A stretch of DNA of 64,000 bases from Larkinella insperata (GCF_026248825.1 NZ_CP110973.1:2685001-2749000), one strand, 5' to 3'; positions 50,202 through 58,831 are shown, counted from the stretch's first letter. Translations and numbers: made by a program. Notes: generated by a model not told the origin, from the sequence alone.

Positions 50202-52310
50202 ATGGCTTTAATTAACAAAATCAGGGAAAAATCGGGCGTCGCGGTAGGTGTCATTGCCGTCAGTTTGATTTTATTTATTGTCGGCGGGGATTTGCTCGGG
50301 TCTCGGAGCCTGTTTGGAGGACAGGACCAGACGGTAGGAGAGATTTCCGGACAGAAGATTTCATACCAGGAATACAACGCGAAAGTCGATGAAGCCCGGG
50401 CCGCCTACGAGCAGCAAACCGGTCGGCCCGCTACCGAGCAGGATCAGGTGCAGCTCCGTGATCAAGCCTGGAACCAGTTTATTTTAGACATTGCTTACCA
50501 GAAAGAGTACGAAGCTCTTGGCCTGGCAGTTACCAGAGAAGAACTAGTCGACATGGTACAGGGCAACTACATCAGCCCGGCCATCCGCCAGACTTTTACG
50601 GACCCCAAAACCGGCGCTTTTGATAAAAATACCGTTATTAACTACCTGAAAAGCCTCAAGACCTTGCCGGCTGAACAGCAACTGGCCTGGACGAACTTCG
50701 AGCGAAACCTGAGCGCCGACCGCATGCGGACCAAATACGAAAACCTGCTCCGGTTGTCGTCGTTTGTTACCACGGCCGAAGCACAGAAAGAATACCAGGC
50801 CCAGAACACCCGCGCGGATGCCAAATTCCTGCTGGTACCTTACTATGTTGTTCCTGATACAACGGTAAAAGTTTCTGACAGCCAGTTACAGGAATACCTC
50901 GACAAGCACAAAGACGAATACAAAAGCTTCAACAGCCGAACGCTGCAATACGTGACCTTCCCGGTAGCACCGTCGAAAGAAGACAGCACGGCTTTGTACG
51001 ACCAAATTAAAAACCTGGCCCGCGGTTTGGCCTCCGCTCCGAATGACTCGTCATATGCCCGGATGAACTCCGATATTCAGGCACCGTTGTATATGACGCT
51101 GGGTGAAATGCCAGAGCAACTGAAGGCAACCGTTGGGACGTTTGCTCCGGGTGGGGTATACGGTCCTTACAAAGAAGGTAACACGTATTTTATCTACAAA
51201 TACGGCGGTACGAAAAGAGATACCAGCTTCACGGTTCGGGCCAGCCACATTCTGATTCGGGCCGCTGGCGGTGACTCTTCCAAAGCCGCAGCCCGCGCCA
51301 AGGCCGAAGGTGTTTTGAAGCGGATTCAGGGCGGAGCCAGTTTCGAAGCCCTGGCGGCTGAGAACAGTGAAGACGGATCGCGTCAGCAGGGCGGTGATCT
51401 GGGGTACTTCAAAAACAACAACCAGATGGTGAAGCCGTTCCAGGACGCTGTTTTCAGCTTCAACGGAACCGGCTTGATCCCGCGACTGGTCGAAACAGAT
51501 TTCGGTTTTCACATTATCAAAATAACCGAGCCGAAAACGAATACCCTGTACCGGATTGCAACCATCGGTAAGACCATCACACCGAGCCAGGCTACCCGTG
51601 ATGAAGTATATCGCAAAGCTGAGCAATTTGCGACCGAAAATAAAACGAAGGCCGATTTTGATGAAAATACCAAAAAAGACAAAAGTCTGGTAGTTGCCAC
51701 GGCCGAACGTCTTCCGGAAAATGCAACCAGTGTTAACGCCCTGGGTAACGCCCGTGAGCTCGTACGCTGGGCTTTCAACGATGATACGGACATCAACGAT
51801 GTTTCATCAGCCATTGAAGTTGACGATCAGTACGTTGTAGCAGTTGTAACGGGTGAAACATCCGAAGATGAAGCTTCGGTTGATAACTTCCGGCAGGAGT
51901 TGACTACGAAAGTTCGGAACCAGTTGAAAGCTGAACAGATCATTGCCAAGCTGGGTAATGCATCGGGTACGCTCGAGTCAATTGCTCAGAAATACGGTGC
52001 TGGTGCTTTGGTTGAAACCGTACCGGACGTCAACATGGCGAACGGTTTTCTGAAAAGCGCGGGCGTTGATCCGCTGGCCGTTGGTAAAATCTTTGGTCTG
52101 AAAGCGGGCAAGCGTTCAAAACCGTTTGCGGGTGATGCAGGTGTGATAATCGTGGAAACTACGAAAGTTACCCCGGCTCCGACGGTGGCGGATTACACGG
52201 TTTACAAAAACCAGTTGCAGCAAAACGCCAACAGCCGCGCCGGTTTCATGATCAACGAAGCCATTCGTGATAACGCGGATATCAAAGATCGCCGGGCTAA
52301 GTTTTATTAA
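50202..52310 (+). CDS. Membrane-anchored peptidyl-prolyl isomerase, PpiD-like
   Basis: A 702-residue foldase. A short cytosolic tail, one membrane helix (about 13-31, VGVIAVSLILFIVGGDLL), a SurA_N-like chaperone region (about 40-200, QRDQAWNQFILDIAYQKEYE-like helices) and a parvulin domain (about 346-447, RASHILIRAAGGDSSKA, GGDLGYFKNNNQMV, FGFHIIKI). A second, more divergent parvulin-like part may follow. PpiD helps newly exported proteins fold at the Sec exit. The frame is open to 50160, but the ATG at 50202 gives the MALINKIREKSG start known in Bacteroidota. A strong terminator ends it. Confidence 0.93.
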   Translation: MALINKIREKSGVAVGVIAVSLILFIVGGDLLGSRSLFGGQDQTVGEISGQKISYQEYNAKVDEARAAYEQQTGRPATEQDQVQLRDQAWNQFILDIAYQKEYEALGLAVTREELVDMVQGNYISPAIRQTFTDPKTGAFDKNTVINYLKSLKTLPAEQQLAWTNFERNLSADRMRTKYENLLRLSSFVTTAEAQKEYQAQNTRADAKFLLVPYYVVPDTTVKVSDSQLQEYLDKHKDEYKSFNSRTLQYVTFPVAPSKEDSTALYDQIKNLARGLASAPNDSSYARMNSDIQAPLYMTLGEMPEQLKATVGTFAPGGVYGPYKEGNTYFIYKYGGTKRDTSFTVRASHILIRAAGGDSSKAAARAKAEGVLKRIQGGASFEALAAENSEDGSRQQGGDLGYFKNNNQMVKPFQDAVFSFNGTGLIPRLVETDFGFHIIKITEPKTNTLYRIATIGKTITPSQATRDEVYRKAEQFATENKTKADFDENTKKDKSLVVATAERLPENATSVNALGNARELVRWAFNDDTDINDVSSAIEVDDQYVVAVVTGETSEDEASVDNFRQELTTKVRNQLKAEQIIAKLGNASGTLESIAQKYGAGALVETVPDVNMANGFLKSAGVDPLAVGKIFGLKAGKRSKPFAGDAGVIIVETTKVTPAPTVADYTVYKNQLQQNANSRAGFMINEAIRDNADIKDRRAKFY

Positions 52311-52330
52311 TCCCGTCTGAACTATGGCAT

Positions 52331-52363
52331 AAAAAAAGCGACCCGGCCCGGGTCGCTTTTTTT
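52331..52363. terminator. Rho-independent terminator after the PpiD-like gene
   Basis: AAAAAAAGCGACCCG (52331-52345) is the exact complement of CGGGTCGCTTTTTTT (52349-52363), with a three-base loop. It also faces the convergent rdgB gene 15 bases away. Confidence 0.92.
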
Positions 52364-52378
52364 ATATACTACAAACCG

Positions 52379-52954
52379 TTACGGATTCTTCAGAAAGGTG
52401 ACTAGCTTCTTGAAGGCCTGACCGCGGTGACTGATGTGGGCTTTTTCATCCATGCTCATTTCGGCAAAAGTACGGTCATAACCGTCGGGTTGAAAAACCG
52501 GGTCGTAGCCGAAGCCGCCCGTACCGCGTGGCTCGGTCAGGATCTGGCCCTCGGCAACGCCTTCAAAAACGTGGTACTGGCCGTCGAGAACGAGGGTGAT
52601 GACGGTTCGGAAGCGGGCGCTTCGGTCTGACTTACCGTCCAGGTTGGCCAACAACCGGGTTACGTTGCGCTCGTAGCTCCGTGGATGACCTCCGTAGTAG
52701 GCGGAGTGAACCCCCGGCTCACCGTGCAGCGCATCAACTTCCAGACCCGAATCGTCGGCGAAACAATTGATGCGGTACTGGTCCCAGACGTGCGCAGCTT
52801 TCTGGCGCGAATTGCCGGGAATGGTATCCTGTGTTTCGGGAATTTCTTCCAGACAGCCAATGTCCTGCAAGGTTTTCAGGTCGAACTGATCACCCAGCAT
52901 GGCCGAGATTTCGGCCAGTTTGTTGGCATTATTGGTGGCAAAGCAAAGCGTCAT
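52379..52954 (-). CDS. rdgB: XTP/dITP diphosphatase (HAM1/RdgB)
   Basis: A 191-residue housecleaning enzyme that hydrolyses XTP and dITP to keep deaminated purines out of DNA and RNA. The opening LCFATNNANKLAEI, the metal-binding CFADDSGLEVDAL (catalytic Asp pair), GVHSAYYGG, GGFGYDPVFQPDG and the terminal KAHISHRGQAF are all family hallmarks. The nucleotide-binding GNSRQKA replaces the commoner GNALIKA. It lies 65 bases after the FKBP gene on the same strand and may be transcribed with it. Cytosolic. Confidence 0.96.
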   Translation of the reverse strand: MTLCFATNNANKLAEISAMLGDQFDLKTLQDIGCLEEIPETQDTIPGNSRQKAAHVWDQYRINCFADDSGLEVDALHGEPGVHSAYYGGHPRSYERNVTRLLANLDGKSDRSARFRTVITLVLDGQYHVFEGVAEGQILTEPRGTGGFGYDPVFQPDGYDRTFAEMSMDEKAHISHRGQAFKKLVTFLKNP

Positions 52955-53019
52955 AGAGAAAAGGTTAAAAAAATAGGCTGTCCCGTAACGAGGCAGCCTA
53001 AAGTTAGAAGGAAGAATGC

Positions 53020-53949
53020 TTATTTGGCACTCACCACTTCCAATTCAAACGCAAGTGGTGCGTAAGAAGGAATTGATACGGCTCCTGCCGTCTGGCTCTG
53101 ACGCCCCGTCGGACCGTATCCGATCGAGGACGGCAATACGATGGTGGCTTTTTCACCAACCCGCATTTTCACCAAGGCCTCATCCCAGGCTTGTATCACG
53201 GCTCCGGTACCCACACTAAATTCTGTTCCGTTGGCACTGGCATCAAACTGGGTGCCATTCAGGAGCTTACCGGTATATTTCACTTTGGCAGTCTGTCCGG
53301 CTTTCACCTGCGCCGAATCCGCCGGTGATTTTTTGGTCAGGAGGAACCGTAGTCCCGATTCTGTTTTTTCGGCGGCTGTCAGTTTATTCGCCACCAGATA
53401 ATCCTGAATCTGTTCTTCCTCCGTCCGGACGCTAACCACTCTTACGTCGTAGCGAACGGGCGTGTAAGCTGGTAAGAGCAAATTGCCGCTCTTAACGTCG
53501 GTCGGGTCGTAGGGAGCCAGTACAATGGCTTCTTCGCCTTCTTTCAGCAGTTGCAGGCTTTGGTAAAGCCGGGCGGTGATGGTGCCTCTGTTTACGGCCC
53601 CGATCGTGCTGGTGTTAGGAATCCCGGCCGCTGTTTCTGAACTATCAACAACGACGCTATCCAGCCGGCTTTGCACAAAGTAGTATTTTACTTCATCTCC
53701 TTCTACCGCCAACTGCCCGTTCTGAACGGTTTTCGTCCGGATGATGTAAAGGCCGGTTAGCTCGTTTTTCTCCGCCCTTCCTCTAAGGTTGGTTTTATCA
53801 AGGTAAGCAAGAATCTCTTCCTCATTTTCGCGACGCTTCCGTTCGTTTAGGGCCTCCCCCGGGTCGGGCTGGCAAGCCATCTGCGCCGTTAAGAGCCCAA
53901 TCAGTGAAACGGCAAAGCTCCATTTCAGCCAATTCTTCGTTGCATTCAT
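53020..53949 (-). CDS. FKBP-type peptidyl-prolyl isomerase lipoprotein, tandem copy 1
   Basis: A 309-residue protein with a signal sequence and a cysteine at 26 (TAQMACQPD) that may be lipidated, though the lipobox is weak. An N-terminal FKBP-like domain (about 45-185) has lost the usual active-site pattern. A helical linker (IQDYLVANKLTAAEKTESG) leads to a canonical FKBP domain (about 205-309: VKVKYTGKLLNGTQFDAS-like, GAVIQAWDEALVKMRVGEKA, IGYGPTGR). It accelerates prolyl isomerisation of envelope proteins. The upstream gene encodes a protein of the same layout, so the two are duplicates. The start at 53949 is chosen over the longer frame for the signal sequence. Confidence 0.9.
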   Translation of the reverse strand: MNATKNWLKWSFAVSLIGLLTAQMACQPDPGEALNERKRRENEEEILAYLDKTNLRGRAEKNELTGLYIIRTKTVQNGQLAVEGDEVKYYFVQSRLDSVVVDSSETAAGIPNTSTIGAVNRGTITARLYQSLQLLKEGEEAIVLAPYDPTDVKSGNLLLPAYTPVRYDVRVVSVRTEEEQIQDYLVANKLTAAEKTESGLRFLLTKKSPADSAQVKAGQTAKVKYTGKLLNGTQFDASANGTEFSVGTGAVIQAWDEALVKMRVGEKATIVLPSSIGYGPTGRQSQTAGAVSIPSYAPLAFELEVVSAK

Positions 53950-54053
53950 TTTACTCGTATAGATAAAAGTGGTTAGTCTCACGGTTTCTGTTTCTAAACA
54001 ACGAACCCGATGCGGATTCCGTATCGGGTTCATCGATAGATTTTAGCAACCGC

Positions 54054-54971
54054 TTACCGGCCGCCCTGCGGCATTTGTGGCATTTGCGGAGGAGTCGGTG
54101 CGGCTCCCTTCTTGACGTCAACCAGTTCAACGTCGAACAGGATTACGGAGTTGGGCGGGATGGCACCCGGAGCACCTTCCGTACCGTAGGCCAGACCCGA
54201 CGGAATAATGATCGTGCCTTTTCCGCCTTTCCGCAGCTGCCGGATACCTTCTTCCCAGCCGGGAATGACGGCACCCTGGCCCAGCGGGAAATCAATACCG
54301 GCCTGGGTCTGGGGTTGTTTGTCGGAGCTATCGAATACCTTACCGTCCATCAGCTTGCCGGTGTATTTCACTTTGACCACGTCGCCGGAAGCCGGTTGCG
54401 GACCTGCGCCCGGCTGGGTAATGACGAAATATAGACCCGATGCCGTTTTTTGTCCGGCCAGTTTGTTTTTCGCTACGTAGTCCGCGATGGTTTTGGCATC
54501 GACGCCTTTTTGTTTTTCCCGGAGCGCTACTTGTGCTTTCTGGAACTCTTCCATTGACTGGATGTCAACCACCTTGATGGTGTAGGCAATGTCGGAGCCT
54601 TTCGGAATAAACGGCGGCAGGGGCTGCATGGACCGAGCCGCGATGGAGTCGGCGTTCACGTAAATCGTGGCGCTGTCGCCTTTGCTCAGCAACGCCAGAC
54701 CTTCTTCCAGGCTGCCTTTGAAGGTAGATGCCTGCAGGGGTTGTTTTACGGGCGAGCCGGTGGTGTAGCTACTGCCGAGCGTCGAGTCCTTGCTGTTTTT
54801 AACCGTAATATTAAATGTCATCACGTCGCCGACTTTTGCCTTGCGCGTGTCTTCAACATCTTCGTGAAACTTGTACTTCAGGCCGTTTTCGGTTACTTGC
54901 ACCCGGTTGTTGTCGCAGGAAGCCAGAGCCGCTACCAGCAGAGAAAGTGTACCAATGGATTTGAGATTCAT
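54054..54971 (-). CDS. FKBP-type peptidyl-prolyl isomerase lipoprotein, tandem copy 2
   Basis: A 305-residue lipoprotein (lipobox LAALASC, C19). The plan equals that of the downstream copy: a degenerate FKBP-like domain (about 30-140), a linker (TIADYVAKNKLAGQKTASG) and a canonical FKBP domain (about 185-290, VKVKYTGKLMDGKVFDSS, GAVIPGWEEGIRQLRKGGKG, GLAYGTEGAPGAIPPNS). A Pro/Gln/Met tail (PTPPQMPQMPQGG) ends it. GldI, needed for gliding in some Flavobacteriia, is an FKBP lipoprotein of related type, so a role in gliding-protein folding is possible but not shown. It lies 104 bases upstream of copy 1 on the same strand. Confidence 0.92.
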   Translation of the reverse strand: MNLKSIGTLSLLVAALASCDNNRVQVTENGLKYKFHEDVEDTRKAKVGDVMTFNITVKNSKDSTLGSSYTTGSPVKQPLQASTFKGSLEEGLALLSKGDSATIYVNADSIAARSMQPLPPFIPKGSDIAYTIKVVDIQSMEEFQKAQVALREKQKGVDAKTIADYVAKNKLAGQKTASGLYFVITQPGAGPQPASGDVVKVKYTGKLMDGKVFDSSDKQPQTQAGIDFPLGQGAVIPGWEEGIRQLRKGGKGTIIIPSGLAYGTEGAPGAIPPNSVILFDVELVDVKKGAAPTPPQMPQMPQGGR

Positions 54972-55050
54972 GAAATTTGAGTTTGTAGTTCGTAGTTTTT
55001 GGTTAGAATTTGTGGTTAACTACACACCACAAACAGTATAGTGTTTTAAA

Positions 55051-56067
55051 TTAAACGGATTCTAAGAGTTGTTCCTGATAAGCGGGTAACACATTTAACA
55101 GTTTTTCTTCGGTTTCCTGCAAGGTCAGGGTGGTTCGGCCCCCGGCGGCATTTCTGTGGCCTCCGCCGTTGAAATGCTGGCTGGCCAGATCACGCACCGA
55201 AAAATCGCCCAGCGACCGGAATGACATTTTCACTTCATCCCCCCGGTCAATCAGAATGGCCGCCATAACGACGCCCTCCACGGCCAGTGCCTGGTTCACC
55301 AGCCCCTCCGTATCGCCCATTTTCGACCGGAACCGTTTGAGTTCCGCGTCGGTAATGGTGATGTAGGCAAAGCGGTATTCCGGCAGAACCACCAGCTTCT
55401 CCGAAAGCGCGTAGCCGGTAAAGCGGAGTTTGTCCAGCGAAACATTGTCATAGATCCGGCGATGAATGGGGCTGACTTCAATGCCAACATCGATGAGATC
55501 AGCCACGACGCGGTGCACATCGCCCGTGGTGCTGGCGTGCCGGAACGACCCCGTATCGGTCATGATACCGGCGTACAGGCATTCGGCGATTGGCACATCG
55601 ATGAGGGCCTTGTCGCCCATCTGGTCGATCAGCCGGAAAATCAGCTGGGCCGTGGCCGCAGCCGAGGTATCCCAATACGTAAAATCGGCAAACGATTCGG
55701 GTTCCAGGTGGTGATCAATCATCACTTTTTTGGCGCGCGACTGCCGTACCAGTGGCTCCAGATCACGGATGCGATTCAAAACCGAAAAGTCAAGGCAAAA
55801 AATAACGTCGGCCTGCTCAAACAGTTGCGTTATCTCAACCCGCTTTTTCTCCTCAAATACAATGACTTCGTTGTTTCCGCCGAGCCAGTATAGATTATCG
55901 GGGTATTCGGTGGGGGCAACAACCGTTACCCGGTGGTTCCGCTTTTTCAGATAGCCCGCCAGACCCAGCGACGAACCCATGGCATCGGCATCGGGGTTGA
56001 GGTGGGTCGTAATCAGCACCGTCTGGGGCTTCTCAATTAAATCACGAATGGCGTCGAAGTCTTGCAT
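55051..56067 (-). CDS. nrnA: Bifunctional oligoribonuclease/PAP phosphatase (DHH family)
   Basis: A 338-residue cytosolic DHH/DHHA1 protein that degrades very short RNA and hydrolyses 3'-phosphoadenosine 5'-phosphate. The DHH half has TTHLNPDADAMGSSLGL, CLDFSVLNR, MIDHHLEPESFADF and AGIMTDTGSF. The DHHA1 half ends FNGGGHRNAAGG. Such enzymes replace oligoribonuclease Orn, which is generally missing in Bacteroidota. It is divergent from ndk, with 109 bases between the starts. The gene symbol is by family resemblance. Confidence 0.93.
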   Translation of the reverse strand: MQDFDAIRDLIEKPQTVLITTHLNPDADAMGSSLGLAGYLKKRNHRVTVVAPTEYPDNLYWLGGNNEVIVFEEKKRVEITQLFEQADVIFCLDFSVLNRIRDLEPLVRQSRAKKVMIDHHLEPESFADFTYWDTSAAATAQLIFRLIDQMGDKALIDVPIAECLYAGIMTDTGSFRHASTTGDVHRVVADLIDVGIEVSPIHRRIYDNVSLDKLRFTGYALSEKLVVLPEYRFAYITITDAELKRFRSKMGDTEGLVNQALAVEGVVMAAILIDRGDEVKMSFRSLGDFSVRDLASQHFNGGGHRNAAGGRTTLTLQETEEKLLNVLPAYQEQLLESV

Positions 56068-56138
56068 TTACAAATCATCCCGCAGGAGCGGGCAAGTATC
56101 AATTCACAAAATTACGAAGAATTGTTATCTAATCTTTA

Positions 56139-56146
56139 TACCTTTG
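56139..56146 (+). promoter_or_regulatory. Bacteroidota -7 promoter element of ndk
   Basis: TACCTTTG is an exact TAnnTTTG match, 30 bases before the ndk ATG at 56177. No -33 TTG at standard spacing. Confidence 0.62.
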
Positions 56147-56176
56147 AAGCCAAATAATATTTTGGCTCACTTCCTC

Positions 56177-56596
56177 ATGACGACCAACCGTACGTTCACG
56201 ATGATTAAGCCCGATGCGGTAGCAGAGGGCCATTCCGGCGCAATCATTAAAATCATTGAAGAAGCCGGTTTTCGAATCGTTGCCATCAAGAAAGTTCATC
56301 TGACCAAAGAACGCGCCGGGCAGTTCTACGCCGTACACCAGGAGCGTCCTTTCTACGACGGCTTGACAACGTACATGTCGTCGGGACCCATTGTTCCCAT
56401 GATTCTGGAGAAAGACAATGCCGTGGCGGATTTCCGCAAGCTGATCGGCGCCACCAACCCCGCTCAGGCCGAGGAGGGCACCATCCGGAAGCAGTTTGCC
56501 AAGTCAATGGAAGCAAACGCCATTCACGGTTCGGACTCGGACGAGAACGCTAAAATTGAAAGCGACTTTTTCTTTGCCGGACTGGAACAGTTCTAA
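56177..56596 (+). CDS. ndk: Nucleoside diphosphate kinase
   Basis: A 139-residue enzyme that balances nucleoside triphosphates by phosphate transfer through H117 (NAIHGSDS). FTMIKPDAVAEGH, TKERAGQFYAVH, RPFYDGLTTYMSSGPIVPMI and the terminal AKIESDFFF are characteristic. The frame is open far upstream, but the ATG at 56177 follows a -7 element and gives the standard length. It is near rdgB and not far from nrdB, all serving the nucleotide pool, although each has its own transcript signals. Confidence 0.97.
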   Translation: MTTNRTFTMIKPDAVAEGHSGAIIKIIEEAGFRIVAIKKVHLTKERAGQFYAVHQERPFYDGLTTYMSSGPIVPMILEKDNAVADFRKLIGATNPAQAEEGTIRKQFAKSMEANAIHGSDSDENAKIESDFFFAGLEQF

Positions 56597-56682
56597 TCGC
56601 GTCGTTCAAAAAATGAAGGATTAGCCAGGAGGCCAGCCACGGCGGTGACACATCTAGGTTAATCCTTCCGCATAATTCCGGT

Positions 56683-57357
56683 CTAGGATGGTTCGCCTTT
56701 GACCCGGCGTAGCCCCCGTTCAAGACTCTCGTAATACTTGCAGAAGTGCGACAGGGCGCATTCGGCACACTTTGGAGTGCGGGCAATGCACACGTACCGT
56801 CCGTGCAGAATCAGCCAGTGGTGCGCCTTGGGAACGTACTCCTTCGGGATGTAAGGCATCAGGGCTTTCTCAACGGCCAAAGGTGTGGTGGCAGTTATAG
56901 GAACCAGCCCCAGTCGGTGCGACACACGAAAAACGTGCGTATCAACGGCCATTGTCGGTTGGTTAAAAATCAGGGACGTAATAACGTGGGCAGTTTTGCG
57001 GCCAACCCCCGGCATTTTCTGCAACTCTTCCACTTTTGCCGGGACTTCCGAACCAAACTGTTCGGTCAGCACCTTCGCCATACCGACTAAGTGCTTGGCT
57101 TTGTTGTTCGGATAGGACACGCTCCGGATGTAGCCAAAAACCTCCTCAACCGACGCAGCTGCGAGTGATTCGGGGTCGGGAAACCGCTCGAATAATTTGG
57201 GAGTCACCTGATTAATCCGCTTATCGGTGCATTGGGCCGATAAGATAACCGCGACCAGTAATTCATACGGATTGCCGTAGTGGAGTTCAGTCTTTGGTTC
57301 CGGAAAGTTCGTAATGAAGTAATCGAGAAACAGGCGAAAGCGCTCTTTCTTTTGCAT
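56683..57357 (-). CDS. nth: Endonuclease III (DNA glycosylase/AP lyase)
   Basis: A 224-residue base-excision repair enzyme for oxidised pyrimidines. The helix-hairpin-helix MPGVGRKTAHVI holds the catalytic K121, D139 lies in AVDTHVFRV, and the 4Fe-4S cluster cysteines are C190, C197, C200 and C206 with the classic C-x6-C-x2-C-x5-C spacing. The ATG at 57357 is preferred over a TTG four codons upstream. Repeat copy C lies just upstream of it, between nth and the sigma operon. Convergent with ndk. Confidence 0.97.
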   Translation of the reverse strand: MQKKERFRLFLDYFITNFPEPKTELHYGNPYELLVAVILSAQCTDKRINQVTPKLFERFPDPESLAAASVEEVFGYIRSVSYPNNKAKHLVGMAKVLTEQFGSEVPAKVEELQKMPGVGRKTAHVITSLIFNQPTMAVDTHVFRVSHRLGLVPITATTPLAVEKALMPYIPKEYVPKAHHWLILHGRYVCIARTPKCAECALSHFCKYYESLERGLRRVKGEPS

Positions 57358-57376
57358 AGAATAAAACAACTACTCA

Positions 57377-57468
57377 CTCCGCTCAACTCAGTTACCTCCG
57401 CTTTACGTTGCGAAATAGTTTTGCATTAGTTTCGCAGAGTCAAGCAGAGAAAATCGAGTTGAGCGGAG
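57377..57468. repeat. Dispersed long-hairpin repeat, copy C
   Basis: Two 39-base arms, 57377-57415 and 57430-57468, are complementary at 31 positions and enclose a 14-base loop. The right arm contains TTTCGCAGAG, AGCAGAGAA and GAGCGGAG, as in the arms at 22642-22681 and 34851-34889. It lies upstream of nth and downstream of the sigma operon. Confidence 0.8.
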
Positions 57469-57469
57469 A

Positions 57470-57509
57470 AATAAAAACCCGTCAGGCCGTAAATCAGGCA
57501 GACGGGTTT
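57470..57509 (-). terminator. Terminator of the sigma factor operon
   Basis: On the minus strand AAACCCGTC (57501-57509) pairs with GACGGGTTT (57475-57483), then runs into TTATTT. The stem begins inside the last codons of the 78-residue gene. Confidence 0.78.
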
Positions 57510-57730
57510 GGCGAGTAATTCCTTGAAAAATTCAGGATATTTTGAATCGTGGCGTCCGACGGAGTGCGTTCGATTTTGTTCATCAAACACTTAACCTCCA
57601 GCGTATCCAGGTAGAAACTCATTAATTCCGGTTCGGCCATCAGGGCGTCTTCAATCAACAGATTTTCCTCTGCGGAAGTCTCCTCATAGACGTACCGGAT
57701 CACGTCATCGTTGGTAAAGATTTGTATCAT
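57494..57730 (-). CDS. Small protein overlapping the ECF sigma factor gene
   Basis: A 78-residue protein (MIQIFTNDDVIRYVYEETSA onwards) that is acidic, without signal peptide or membrane helix. It starts 26 bases before the end of the sigma gene in another frame, which suggests translational coupling, and it ends in a terminator. The sequence LIEDALMAEPELMSFYLDTLEVKCLMNKIE is helical and could be an anti-sigma-like or sigma-binding domain lacking the usual membrane segment. No known family is identified with certainty; similar small genes behind sigma factors occur in Cytophagales as far as I recall. Confidence 0.72.
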   Translation of the reverse strand: MIQIFTNDDVIRYVYEETSAEENLLIEDALMAEPELMSFYLDTLEVKCLMNKIERTPSDATIQNILNFSRNYSPNPSA

Positions 57731-58304
57731 AGTATGGGGAACGTTTGCTTAGTTGCTTTCGCAAATTGATTAAAGCATAACGCATTCTCCCCAATGCCGT
57801 ATTGATACTGACTCCGGTTGCATCGGCAATTTCTTGGAAACTCATTTCCTCGTAATGCCGCATAATCAGAACCTGACGTTGCTGCTCGGGCAGCCGTTGA
57901 ATCAGCTCACGCAGATGTTCATGTGTCTCCTGCTTGATCTGCACCGACTCAATTGAATCTTCGGCAAATTCCAGCGTGTTAAACACATTACTACCATCTT
58001 CAAACACTACATTGGGGTAGCGTTTTTCCTTCCTAAAAAAATCAATAGCCAGGTTGTGAGCGATCCGAATAATCCAGGGTAAAAATTTCCCCTCTTCGTT
58101 GTACTTACCAGATTTAAGGGTTTCGACGGCCTTGATAAAGGTGTCCTGCATTAAATCTTCGGCAACGTACTGGTCTTTTACAATCAGATAAATCGTGGTA
58201 TAAACTTTCGATTTATGGCGCTGAACCAACTTCTCGAAGGCTTTTTCACTACCGCGGATGTACAGGGATATAAGCTCACTGTCGCTAACCTGCAATTTGT
58301 CCAT
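57705..58304 (-). CDS. ECF-type RNA polymerase sigma factor
   Basis: A 199-residue sigma-70-family factor of the extracytoplasmic function type. Region 2 (about 20-90) has YVAEDLMQDTFIKAVETLKSG and FLPWIIRIAHNLAIDFFRK. Region 4 (about 135-190) has LPEQQRQVLIMRHYEEMSFQEIADATGVSINTALGRMRYALINLRK. There is no transmembrane anti-sigma gene next to it, only the overlapping 78-residue gene. It directs RNA polymerase to a dedicated promoter set; the stimulus is unknown. The long A/T-rich upstream region contains three TTGTACTTT copies. Confidence 0.94.
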   Translation of the reverse strand: MDKLQVSDSELISLYIRGSEKAFEKLVQRHKSKVYTTIYLIVKDQYVAEDLMQDTFIKAVETLKSGKYNEEGKFLPWIIRIAHNLAIDFFRKEKRYPNVVFEDGSNVFNTLEFAEDSIESVQIKQETHEHLRELIQRLPEQQRQVLIMRHYEEMSFQEIADATGVSINTALGRMRYALINLRKQLSKRSPYYDTNLYQR

Positions 58305-58831
58305 TTTTCAGTAATCAGTTAGGTAACGTAGAGCGTTGTATCGATAGTGTGTGAGCGTTGGGATTTTTAGTGAATGATCTGATTATTTATCTCAAAGTAA
58401 AATATTTTCATTGTACTTTGCAATACCCGGAAGAATTATTTTCATAATAATCGGTCAAAATATTGTACTTTATTAGGCGAATCGTAAAAAAACAGCCACT
58501 TTTCGGCAACTTTATGATTTGAGCCTTATTTAAAGATTACTTTGTACTTTTTCTTTGCCGGTTACAAATAGACCCCCAAACGTACAAAAGGGTTCGAATC
58601 GTTTACAAATCTTTCAGAAAAAATCGGATACAGAACTCTTCCGACATGCAGCCTTTCTCCAGGGGATGTATTCAATATACGAAAACGATCGGCTTCAGGA
58701 TGAGTAAAGTCCTAAAAACTTATCCAAACGGTTATGGGAAAGTCGGCGGTGTTTTGTATCATCGTTCTACCAACTTAAACGGTATTGAATAGGGAGAGCA
58801 GCTTGACGCAACGGCTCCCACCTGGCAGTTT
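58305..58831. other. Long A/T-rich divergent regulatory region
   Basis: These 527 bases lie between the divergent sigma factor and YjjG-type genes and hold no convincing gene. TTGTACTTT occurs three times on the plus strand, at 58411-58419, 58463-58471 and 58542-58550. A clean TAnnTTTG element is not seen. The length and A/T content suggest a regulated promoter region. Confidence 0.55.
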
